Assembly: GCA_035548175.1 (NCBI GenBank)
Contig: DASZTO010000096.1
Span: forward strand, 1 to 64,000
Direction: 5' to 3'
Length of the DNA stretch: 64,000 nucleotides
DNA from: CALCHA01 sp035548175
GTDB taxonomy: Bacteria; Planctomycetota; Phycisphaerae; WQYP01
The position numbers were made by a program, and so were the translations under genes. A model generated the notes under the pieces. That model was given only the letters and a program-made list of their open reading frames with translations. It searched no databases and was not told the origin of the DNA. Shown here piece by piece: positions 22,287 through 28,852 of this stretch (positions within the stretch are counted from its first letter, which is position 1; each line of letters starts with the position of its first letter).

Positions 22287-24626
22287 TCACTCGCCCGCCC
22301 GCTTCGCCAACTCCGCCTCCATCCGCGCAATCTCCGCATGCATCTGCGCCACATGCGCCTTGTACCCTGGCGGTTCCTCCGGCCCGTTCGGCCCCGCTAT
22401 GTACGGTCCGTGCGGCACTGTTGCCAATGTCTCCATTTGCTCCTGAAGCTTTCTAATCCCCGCCGCCAGGTCCTGCGTCGACAGGTTCTCGACATCCGCC
22501 GGCTGGGTGGCCGCCGCCAGATGCGACGAGAGGGCCCGCAACTGCGCCGCCTGCTCCGCCAGCATGGACATCTTCGCGGCGCTGACGTCATCCGCGCGCC
22601 CCTTCAGTGCTTCCAACTCCCGCTGGAGTTTCTCCAGTTGGTCTCGCGCCCTTGCCGCCTCGAGCTGCGTCGCCGCCGGCTGCTCGTTCGCACGGGCGGC
22701 CGCTCCCGCCGCACCATCCGCCGCCGGCTCCGTCGCGATATGGTCGAAAGTCGTCCATTCGATCGGGCGGGACTGAAAGCGGAAGGTCTTGATTTCCTTC
22801 CGCGTCGCCCCTTCCAGGTACGCACTCACCTGCCACAACGATCCCTGCCGTCCCGTCGCACCGGTCGTCATCGGATGCTCGCTGCCGTCCACGAACACGG
22901 CCACCACGCGCATGTCCGCGTTCGCCATCGTGTAGGCCATCCGTATTTCGATGTGCGGCTCAACCGCCATCCCCGCGCCGCCCATCCGCCGTCCGCCGCC
23001 GCCTCCGCTTCCTTCAAGCGGCGGCGCCGGTTCATAGACCACCGGATCGCCGATCACATATGTTCCCGTATCTGTCTTGCCCGATTGTGCATGATCGCCC
23101 TCAGCAAACGTCTTCCACGCCGACCGCGCAATGCCCACCAAGACCGCCGTGTTGCCCGCGGCCGGGTACTTGAACTCGTAATACGCATCCATCGGCCCCG
23201 CCGGCATCGTCGAATTCTCCGCCACCCGCGACAAAAGCCTCAGGTCCGACGCATCGCGTACCGCGCTGCCCTGCCGCAACTCCACCACGGGGAACGACAC
23301 GTCCGGACTTTCCTGATGCACCTTCAGGATACACAGCCGGCCCGCGTCATCCGTCGGTCCCGGATAGATCGACCCCGGCAGCAACGTGGGCTGCCCATCC
23401 ACGGTCCAGAAGGGCCCGCCGGCATTCGCCCCCACCGCGATGATCGACACCCATCCCGCCGGCAACGCCGCTTCACTTACCGCCCCCGCCGCCGGATTAC
23501 CCGCTTCCTTCTTCGCGGCTGCCCGCGGCGCAGGCTGGTCAGACGATGCCGGCGGCGCCGCCGTCAAAGTCGCCAGCCCCGCCGTGACCCCCAGCGTCGC
23601 CACGGCCAGCGCCACCAGCGCCGACCTCCCAATCGCCCCGCGCCGCCCCTGCGGTCGAAGCACCGCCCGAATTCGACTCTCCAACGACGACGGCCGGGCC
23701 ATGGACACGGCTGAATAACGCATGAGCGGTCTCCTTTGATAGGTCAACGCCATTTCCAGAAGCGTGTGTGCGTAGCCCGGGGCATCCACTCCGCGGCCAA
23801 TCACCAGGTCGTCGCACGCTTTTTCCCGTTCGATTTCCATCTGCCGCACGGCCACCCACGCCAGCGGGTGAGGCCAATAGACCGCCCGCGCCAAGAGCGC
23901 CAGAGCCTGGGTCGGCAAGTCGCGGCGGCGCGCATGGGCCAGTTCGTGCAGCAAGACGGCGTGCAACTGCTCTTCCGGCCAGTCCGCGGCGCCGAGCGGC
24001 AAAACAATCGCGGGCCGCAGCAACCCGACCGCCACCGGCATCTTCCACGCATCGCTCACCACCACGCGCACACGCCGCGCCATGCCCAGCGCCTGATGAG
24101 CCCGGGCCACCGGCCCCTCCTCCAATTCGCAAGCCGGAAGACGGCGTAGCGCCCGGCGCACGCGCCACGGCGCCATCAGCAGCGGCACGCTGAAAAGAAT
24201 CACGCCCGCTGCATACACGCACGCTAAAATCAGCAGCCAGTCGATCGATGCCTTCACCGGGACGAACGACGGCAGCGCTCCGTTCGCGGCAGGCGGCGGA
24301 TTGACAAGGCTCGGCGCGGCCGGCGCGCCAGTCGCGGCTTCAGGCGTGGGATTGAGCGGGGACGGATGTAACACGTCGGCAGGCTGAGGCGCCGCCGCCT
24401 GCGGCCGTGCATCGTGCCGCACCGGCACAATCCGCACCGCCGGCAGCACCACCATCATCGCCGGCAGAAGCAGCAGCCCCGCCATCGCCGACGTCCAGCA
24501 CGCATGGCGGCTTGCGGCCGTGGCGCGCCGCAGTAGGACCGTCGCCATGCCCGCCGCCGCCAGCAGGCATGTGGACTTCACCGCGATCTCCGCCAGCGCG
24601 CGCACCTGTATGAAATCAATCGCCAT
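22287..24626 (-). CDS. M56-family (BlaR1/MecR1-like) membrane metalloprotease sensor
   Basis: The 779-residue protein has several N-terminal membrane helices, then the zinc-protease motif HELAHARRRD and EREKACDD, the M56 hallmarks. After a further helix (ALVALAVATLGVTAGLATL) a long region of about 400 residues faces the periplasm. It contains a beta-rich part, a coiled coil (QLEKLQRELEALKGRADD) and a second helical stretch at the end; the penicillin-binding SxxK domain of BlaR1 is not visible. Signal binding should activate the protease to remove the BlaI-type repressor encoded just upstream; the start overlaps that gene by 11 bp. Confidence 0.88.
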   Translation of the reverse strand: MAIDFIQVRALAEIAVKSTCLLAAAGMATVLLRRATAASRHACWTSAMAGLLLLPAMMVVLPAVRIVPVRHDARPQAAAPQPADVLHPSPLNPTPEAATGAPAAPSLVNPPPAANGALPSFVPVKASIDWLLILACVYAAGVILFSVPLLMAPWRVRRALRRLPACELEEGPVARAHQALGMARRVRVVVSDAWKMPVAVGLLRPAIVLPLGAADWPEEQLHAVLLHELAHARRRDLPTQALALLARAVYWPHPLAWVAVRQMEIEREKACDDLVIGRGVDAPGYAHTLLEMALTYQRRPLMRYSAVSMARPSSLESRIRAVLRPQGRRGAIGRSALVALAVATLGVTAGLATLTAAPPASSDQPAPRAAAKKEAGNPAAGAVSEAALPAGWVSIIAVGANAGGPFWTVDGQPTLLPGSIYPGPTDDAGRLCILKVHQESPDVSFPVVELRQGSAVRDASDLRLLSRVAENSTMPAGPMDAYYEFKYPAAGNTAVLVGIARSAWKTFAEGDHAQSGKTDTGTYVIGDPVVYEPAPPLEGSGGGGGRRMGGAGMAVEPHIEIRMAYTMANADMRVVAVFVDGSEHPMTTGATGRQGSLWQVSAYLEGATRKEIKTFRFQSRPIEWTTFDHIATEPAADGAAGAAARANEQPAATQLEAARARDQLEKLQRELEALKGRADDVSAAKMSMLAEQAAQLRALSSHLAAATQPADVENLSTQDLAAGIRKLQEQMETLATVPHGPYIAGPNGPEEPPGYKAHVAQMHAEIARMEAELAKRAGE

Positions 24627-25023
24627 GAGAACCTCCTCGCATCGGAGCCTGTTCCCGCGCCTCGGCAATCAGGGCTGCGAGGCGATCGGCTTCTGCGGGT
24701 GAAAGTTTGCTCGCGGGGTCTGCGAAATGCGCTGCCAGGGCCTTTTCCACGCTTCCTCCGAAGAATGTTTCGAGGACCCGCCGGAGTGCCGATTTGCCGA
24801 CCTTCTCCCGCGCCCGGACGGGCCGATAGACAAACGCCCGCCCGCGTTTTTCGTGCGTGAGGAGTCCCTTGTCCTCGAGGATGCGCAGGAACGTTCGGAC
24901 GGCTGTGCGGGTGGGCGCGTCCTTCAGGCCGGCATGAACCTCATCCGCGGTCGCTTCTTCGCGCGCGTAGACGACATCCATAATCTGCCGTTCCCGGCGA
25001 GAGAGCTCAGGAGAATCCGCCAT
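24616..25023 (-). CDS. BlaI/MecI-family transcriptional repressor
   Basis: The 135-residue repressor has a winged-helix domain, SRRERQIMDVVYAREEATAD with TRTAVRTFLRILEDKGLLTH, and a helical dimerisation tail. BlaI proteins bind palindromes at their own promoter and are removed after the M56 sensor is activated. Two matching palindromes lie upstream at 25052-25067 and 25091-25106, and one overlaps the -10 box. The start at 25023 follows a CGGAG ribosome site. The gene overlaps the M56 gene, so the pair forms one autoregulated operon. Confidence 0.92.
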   Translation of the reverse strand: MADSPELSRRERQIMDVVYAREEATADEVHAGLKDAPTRTAVRTFLRILEDKGLLTHEKRGRAFVYRPVRAREKVGKSALRRVLETFFGGSVEKALAAHFADPASKLSPAEADRLAALIAEAREQAPMRGGSHGD

Positions 25024-25051
25024 GCGAGGGCTCCGAATGTAGACGCACAAC

Positions 25052-25067
25052 TGCCAAAATATTGGCA
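25052..25067. promoter_or_regulatory. BlaI-type operator 1
   Basis: The palindrome TGCCAA-AATA-TTGGCA covers the -10 box of the blaI promoter, so a bound repressor would block polymerase. Confidence 0.75.
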
Positions 25068-25084
25068 CATCCGCGGCATGTCAA
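25056..25084 (-). promoter_or_regulatory. promoter of the BlaI-M56 operon
   Basis: On the - strand, TTGACA (25079-25084), a 17-bp spacer and TATTTT (25056-25061). The spacing is ideal and the -10 lies within operator 1. Confidence 0.75.
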
Positions 25085-25090
25085 GCAAAA

Positions 25091-25106
25091 TGTCAAAATT
25101 TTGGCA
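25091..25106. promoter_or_regulatory. BlaI-type operator 2
   Basis: TGTCAAAA-TTTTGGCA is a near-perfect palindrome centred 39 bp from operator 1, upstream of the -35 box; it could also serve a gene on the other side. Confidence 0.7.
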
Positions 25107-25154
25107 CAAGCGCCTGCGCTTCAGGCACCCTCGCCAGCCGGTGACTGACTGCCC

Positions 25155-25187
25155 AAATCGGCAACGGGCAACCGGCAAATCGGCAAT
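25155..25187. repeat. heptamer repeat (ATCGGCA type)
   Basis: ATCGGCA, ACGGGCA, ACCGGCA and a one-base-shifted ATCGGCA lie between operator 2 and the end of the acidic small gene. Confidence 0.8.
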
Positions 25188-25195
25188 GTCCGTGC

Positions 25196-25543
25196 TTACT
25201 CCAACGGATCCTTCTCCTGCTCCACCACACCTTCGTCCCCCTCCAACTGCCCGCCCGCCTCGCTCGATTTCCGCCCCTCACTCCCGCTCGTCTTCTGCGG
25301 CCCGTTCGCCAGCGACCCTGTATAACTCGACACTTGCTCCAACTTCTTGTCCGGACTTTCCACCGCCCGCCGATCCCCCGGCTCCCCGCGCGGCCCCGCA
25401 TCGATCCCCCGCACCGCCCTGGCCTCCGCACTCCCCGCATCCCGCATCCGATCCTGCTCTTCCGCCTTTTTTTCTTCCTTCACCCGTCCCTGCATCCCCG
25501 CATCATTTTTCAGCTCATCATCACGCCGCGTCACGTCCGCCAT
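25196..25543 (-). CDS. small charged, probably disordered protein
   Basis: A 115-residue protein rich in Glu, Lys, Asp, Arg and Gly, with no hydrophobic segment (MADVTRRDDELKNDAG start). The ATG at 25543 has a strong AGGAGGTG ribosome site four bases away, which supports translation. No family is recognised. It is divergent from trpD, and its stop lies about 90 bp before BlaI operator 2, so read-through or shared regulation is possible. Confidence 0.6.
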   Translation of the reverse strand: MADVTRRDDELKNDAGMQGRVKEEKKAEEQDRMRDAGSAEARAVRGIDAGPRGEPGDRRAVESPDKKLEQVSSYTGSLANGPQKTSGSEGRKSSEAGGQLEGDEGVVEQEKDPLE

Positions 25544-25591
25544 AAGGCACCTCCTGTATCCCAGCGTCCAGCAAACCCGCTGCCGCGACGG

Positions 25592-25597
25592 TACAAT
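25592..25597 (+). promoter_or_regulatory. -10 box of trpD, leaderless layout
   Basis: TACAAT ends 7 nt before the trpD ATG at 25605, so the transcript should begin at or next to the start codon. Confidence 0.5.
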
Positions 25598-25604
25598 CGT
25601 TCGC

Positions 25605-26693
25605 ATGAAGGCGCTCCTCCAGCAACTCCTTCGCGGCACGCCGCTGACCTTTGAGCAGGCAGAGTCCGCCTTTACCGAGATCATGGCCGGGACGGCCGAC
25701 CCCATTCAGACGGCGTCGCTTCTTACCCTGATGGCCGCCCGGGGCGGTGGGGGGGGTACGGGAGGCGGCGAATTGACCGTCGAGGAACTGCACGGCGCCG
25801 CGACCGTTCTTCGGAGGCACGTCGTCGCGATCGACGCACCGGAAAACGTCATTGATACCTGCGGCACCGGGGGGGTCGGATCGACGCTCTTCAACATCTC
25901 GACAACGGCGGCGATCGTCGCCGCGGCGGCCGGGGCTTTTGTCGCCAAGCATGGCAATCGTTCGATTACCTCCTGCTCGGGCTCGGCGGACGTTCTTCGG
26001 GCGCTGGGGGTCAACATCGACACCAGCCCCGGGCAAGCCGCTCGGTGCCTGCGGGAAGCGCACATCTGTTTTGCGTTCGCCCCGCGCCATCACCCGGCCA
26101 TGAAGCATGTCGCGGCCATCCGCCAGGCGCTGGGCTTTTCCACGGTGTTCAATCTGCTGGGGCCGCTGACCAACCCTGCGGGTTCGCGCCGGCAGGTTGT
26201 CGGCACGCGGCCGGAGTTGGCCGACAAGCTCCTCGATGTCCTGATCCGGCTGGGCGCGCAGCGGACCCTGGTCGTCGCGGGGTCCGATCCCACGCTGGGG
26301 ACGCTGTGCGACATCTCGGTGACGGGGCCCACGCGCGTCGCCTCGTTCGATGTGGCTGACGGCGGGGGGGGAGCCGGGGGGGTGGGCGGGGGGGAACCGC
26401 GGCGCTATACCCTCCATCCGGAGGACCTTGGCCTGCCCCGGCATGGCTCATCGGCAGAGCTGCAAATCCGCTCGGTCGAGGATGCCGCGGCCCGCATGCG
26501 CGACATCCTCGGCGGCCACCGCAGCGGCCGGGGAGCCGCCCGCGATATCGTTTTGGCCAACGCCGCCGCCGCCCTGTGGGTCGCGGGGATAGTCGACAGC
26601 CTGCCCGCCGGCGTTCCCCTGGCGGCGGAAGCAATCGACTCAGGTGCCGCGCGCCAGACCCTTGAGCGCTTCATCGCGCTCAGCCACGCCTGA
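25605..26693 (+). CDS. trpD: anthranilate phosphoribosyltransferase
   Basis: The 362 residues carry the family motifs IDTCGTGGVGSTLFNIST (phosphoribosyl pyrophosphate site), FVAKHGNRSITSCSGSADVL and the anthranilate-side FAPRHHPAMKHVAAIRQ. It joins anthranilate and PRPP in tryptophan synthesis. Two glycine-rich insertions encoded by long G runs, near residues 46-57 and 252-265, make it slightly longer than usual. The start is fixed by the -10 box 7 nt upstream; the in-frame extension before it is not credible. No other trp gene is in the window. Confidence 0.95.
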   Translation: MKALLQQLLRGTPLTFEQAESAFTEIMAGTADPIQTASLLTLMAARGGGGGTGGGELTVEELHGAATVLRRHVVAIDAPENVIDTCGTGGVGSTLFNISTTAAIVAAAAGAFVAKHGNRSITSCSGSADVLRALGVNIDTSPGQAARCLREAHICFAFAPRHHPAMKHVAAIRQALGFSTVFNLLGPLTNPAGSRRQVVGTRPELADKLLDVLIRLGAQRTLVVAGSDPTLGTLCDISVTGPTRVASFDVADGGGGAGGVGGGEPRRYTLHPEDLGLPRHGSSAELQIRSVEDAAARMRDILGGHRSGRGAARDIVLANAAAALWVAGIVDSLPAGVPLAAEAIDSGAARQTLERFIALSHA

Positions 26694-26752
26694 TGGCCGC
26701 TCCGTTGAGGGCCTCGCGTGACAGCGTCGCCCGTCCCCCTTTTTTCGGCCTT

Positions 26753-26764
26753 CGGGAATTCCCG
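26753..26764. promoter_or_regulatory. 12-bp perfect palindrome after trpD
   Basis: CGGGAATTCCCG is a perfect inverted repeat about 60 bp after the trpD stop, just beyond a T6 run. It may be a protein site or part of a terminator; the order (T run before the stem) does not fit a normal terminator for trpD. Confidence 0.3.
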
Positions 26765-26843
26765 GCAGGCGGCCTCAAGAACCTTCCATGCACCCGCCGA
26801 AAAAAAATCTGAATCTCCTGCAACCTTTCGCCTTGTGCGTACG

Positions 26844-26872
26844 TTGAGTGGAGTAAAGCCACACGCTATCGC
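26844..26872 (+). promoter_or_regulatory. possible promoter
   Basis: TTGAGT, a 17-bp spacer and TATCGC precede a hairpin and the small frame at 26891. The -10 match is weak. Confidence 0.3.
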
Positions 26873-26890
26873 CGGTGCCGTTTCACCGGC
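26871..26890 (+). promoter_or_regulatory. stem-loop directly before a start codon
   Basis: GCCGGTG, a 6-nt loop and CACCGGC form a perfect 7-bp stem; the ATG at 26891 follows at once, so translation of that frame could be controlled by folding. Confidence 0.45.
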
Positions 26891-27220
26891 ATGAATTTCG
26901 GCGCAAGTCCCCTCTGCGCCGCCTGTTTGGAGCATGCTGTGTTTCCATCCAGCCTGCCGAGTCCCCGTTTCGGGGCTGGCCTTGCCACCGTCCTGGTCCT
27001 GACCGCCCTCGCGTTTCTGAGCGTCGCTCCGGTTCCCGCGCGTGCCAGCGCTCCGGCGTCGGAACCGGCACCCGTTGCGGCCCCGGCCGTGAGGACGCCT
27101 CATGCGGCGCGGCCGGTTCAGGTCGCCGACGAAATCGTCCGCCGCCTCCGCCGGCTGGGGATCAACTTCAGCAAGACGCGCATTCTCAATCCGTACGATC
27201 CGGAAGGCGAAGTGTGCTGA
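26891..27220 (+). CDS. small exported hypothetical protein
   Basis: A 109-residue frame with a hydrophobic segment (GLATVLVLTALAFLSVAPVP) ending in ARASA, like a signal peptide, then an Ala/Pro linker and EIVRRLRRLGINFSKTRIL near the end. No family is recognised. No Shine-Dalgarno is present because a stem-loop occupies that position. Moderately doubtful. Confidence 0.4.
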   Translation: MNFGASPLCAACLEHAVFPSSLPSPRFGAGLATVLVLTALAFLSVAPVPARASAPASEPAPVAAPAVRTPHAARPVQVADEIVRRLRRLGINFSKTRILNPYDPEGEVC

Positions 27221-27588
27221 CAAACCGGGGCGGGGGGGTGCGGCGGCTTTGCCGGTGGGGCCGGTCCATGGTGCTTTGGCCCGTGGATGAGGGGAGGCCG
27301 GTTGATCGGCACCGCGCCAAGCTGTCATCCTGCCCGCCTGCACTCTGCCGCCTCCGCGAAAATTCCCGGCCGCGAAACCTGGGGCGGGCGCCTCAGCCGT
27401 AACCTGCGGTGATACCCTCGTTTATCGCATTCCGCCAGAATTCTGCCTCATTTTTGCGACTTTTCGCGCCCTTGATGGGTCCCTCGGGCGGTGGCTGGCA
27501 TGTGCGCTGCTGTGATCCTGAGCAGCAATTCCCTCACTGTTGAGGGGCCATTTCTTTGAGTCGCTGACCATTGCTCAGGAGCTATTCC
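27221..27588. other. intergenic region with two leader hairpins
   Basis: This 368-bp stretch has no gene I can support. Its downstream part holds two perfect stems, GCTGCT/AGCAGC (27506-27526) and CCCTCA/TGAGGG (27531-27546), ahead of the AGGAG ribosome site of the lipoprotein gene. They look like a folded 5' leader. No tRNA-like pattern was found. Confidence 0.5.
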
Positions 27589-28116
27589 ATGAAGTTTTCA
27601 CGTCCCGCCCTTTTTGTCACCCTCCTCGCCGTCACCGGGCTGGCCGCCTGCTCCACAGCGCCGCGCAGCGAAGATGTGGCCGCGCCGGATATCAACGTCA
27701 ACCCCGCTCACAGAACCATGATGTCCGGCGAAACGATTGCCGTGACCGCCAAGACGGTTAATCTGGTGGGCACGTCGGCGATTCGCTGGACGGTGACGCC
27801 GGACACCGGGAGCATCACCCCGCGGGCCAACAATGGCCTGATCGCCATGTTCACGGCGAACCAACCGGGCACGTACCTGATCACGGCGTCTGCCGACGCC
27901 GGCAATGGCCGCTGGGTCCAGTCCTCCGCCAATGTGACGGTCAACGGCCTGGGCATCCCGATGAACGGCAACGCCAACGCGAACTACAACAACAACCCGA
28001 ATTACAACCCGAACAATCCCAACAATCCGAACAACCCCAACTACAATCCGAATAACCCGAATAACCCGAATAACCCGAACTACAACCGCAACAACACCAA
28101 CGCCAACAACCGCTAA
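27589..28116 (+). CDS. lipoprotein with Ig-like domain and Asn/Pro repeat tail
   Basis: A 175-residue protein with a lipoprotein signal (FVTLLAVTGLAACS, lipobox LAAC, Cys near residue 21). The middle reads SGETIAVTAKTVNLVGTSAI and GTYLITASADAGNGRWVQSS, resembling a bacterial Ig-like fold. The last 45 residues are almost only Asn, Pro and Tyr in NPNNPN and NPNYNP units. It should be anchored in the membrane with an extended surface or periplasmic tail. AGGAG precedes the ATG by 8 nt, and a strong stem-loop follows the stop codon. Confidence 0.85.
   Translation: MKFSRPALFVTLLAVTGLAACSTAPRSEDVAAPDINVNPAHRTMMSGETIAVTAKTVNLVGTSAIRWTVTPDTGSITPRANNGLIAMFTANQPGTYLITASADAGNGRWVQSSANVTVNGLGIPMNGNANANYNNNPNYNPNNPNNPNNPNYNPNNPNNPNNPNYNRNNTNANNR
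27991..28095 (+). repeat. Asn/Pro-coding tandem repeat
   Basis: Degenerate 9-bp units of the AACAATCCG/AATAACCCG type encode NPN repeats at the C-terminus of the lipoprotein. Unit number is likely to vary between strains. Confidence 0.8.
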
Positions 28117-28122
28117 GCTTTC

Positions 28123-28155
28123 CCGGCAGGCGGGGGCGATGGCCCCCCCTGCCGG
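28123..28155 (+). terminator. stem-loop after the lipoprotein gene
   Basis: CCGGCAGG plus GGGGGC pairs with GCCCCC plus CCTGCCGG (one bulged C, 4-nt loop), starting 6 nt after the stop codon. The following T tract is short (CTTTCT). Confidence 0.6.
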
Positions 28156-28251
28156 CGCCTTTCTGGAACAAGGGGGGTCTCAACAATTTTGTTCGCCGGT
28201 CGCGTGAAGCGCCGGCCCCATCTCTGAGCCGACGTGGGGCGCTCCGAGATC

Positions 28252-28282
28252 GAAACACCCGCGCATCAGTCGCGGGTGTTTC
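28252..28282. terminator. perfect 12-bp stem between converging genes
   Basis: GAAACACCCGCG, a 7-nt loop and CGCGGGTGTTTC. With A-rich and T-rich ends it can end transcription from both sides, between the + strand lipoprotein gene and the - strand gene ending at 28337. Confidence 0.7.
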
Positions 28283-28336
28283 ACTATGCGCGTCGGCGGA
28301 GTGGTTCGTGTGTGGCGGGCGTTGGCTTTTGGTTTG

Positions 28337-28852
28337 TCAGCCGAAGAGCTGCGCGCGGGCGCCGTCGAGGGCTCCCTTGCCCCATCGGCGGGCGGGGCCG
28401 AAGGTGGAACGTGCGGCCCAATCTCCGACGGCCCTGTCGAAGGCGGTGGTGCTGATCAAGAGGGCCGCGACGGGCGCTCCGGTTGTTCTGGCGACCCAGA
28501 GCAGGAGGAGGCGAATCCGCCAGCTTAATCCCGCTGCGCCCAGGAGTTCCCAGGCGAGTTTTCGATCGCTGTCTGGCGGGCCGGCCTCACGGCGGCGCTG
28601 CCGGAGGTGGAGGAGCAGGCCCACGAGCACGACAACGGCGACGACGCCGATCAGGACGCCGGAGCCGGCGCTGCCGCGGTCCTTGCCGGTGTTGTAATCG
28701 CGCAGGCCATTGGTGAAATCGTTGAATGTGAGGGTATGGGCGCCGCCCTGGGCCGCGGGCGCGGCGGTCGCCGGAGGTGCGCTCGGGGTGTCATCCCAGG
28801 GGGGCGGGACTGCCTGTGCGATGATCAGGGTGTGCATGTGAGGGATCTCCAT
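28337..28852 (-). CDS. membrane protein with helical module, unknown
   Basis: A 171-residue protein with a Pro/Ala-rich N-terminal part and one membrane helix (SGVLIGVVAVVVLVGLLLHL). The cytosolic segment LAWELLGAAGLSWRIRLLLL plus ALLISTTAFDRAV resembles, from memory, a helical module found before PilZ domains, but no PilZ domain is present here. Its ATG overlaps the stop of the upstream HEAT gene (TGATG), so translation is coupled. A second ATG at 28837 is an alternative start. Confidence 0.65.
   Translation of the reverse strand: MEIPHMHTLIIAQAVPPPWDDTPSAPPATAAPAAQGGAHTLTFNDFTNGLRDYNTGKDRGSAGSGVLIGVVAVVVLVGLLLHLRQRRREAGPPDSDRKLAWELLGAAGLSWRIRLLLLWVARTTGAPVAALLISTTAFDRAVGDWAARSTFGPARRWGKGALDGARAQLFG

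Noticed and set aside
21588..23714. 708-codon open frame on the + strand
   Set aside because: It is antisense to the M56 gene over most of its length; the product is low-complexity Arg/Pro/His text with no fold-like pattern. It follows from the high GC content.
26753..26764. Intrinsic terminator of trpD
   Set aside because: The T run precedes the palindrome and does not follow it, so the order is wrong for a terminator on the + strand.
27221..27588. tRNA gene or riboswitch in the gap before the lipoprotein gene
   Set aside because: No T-loop-like GTTCGANTCC or cloverleaf pairing was found, and no known riboswitch motif; only two simple hairpins are visible.
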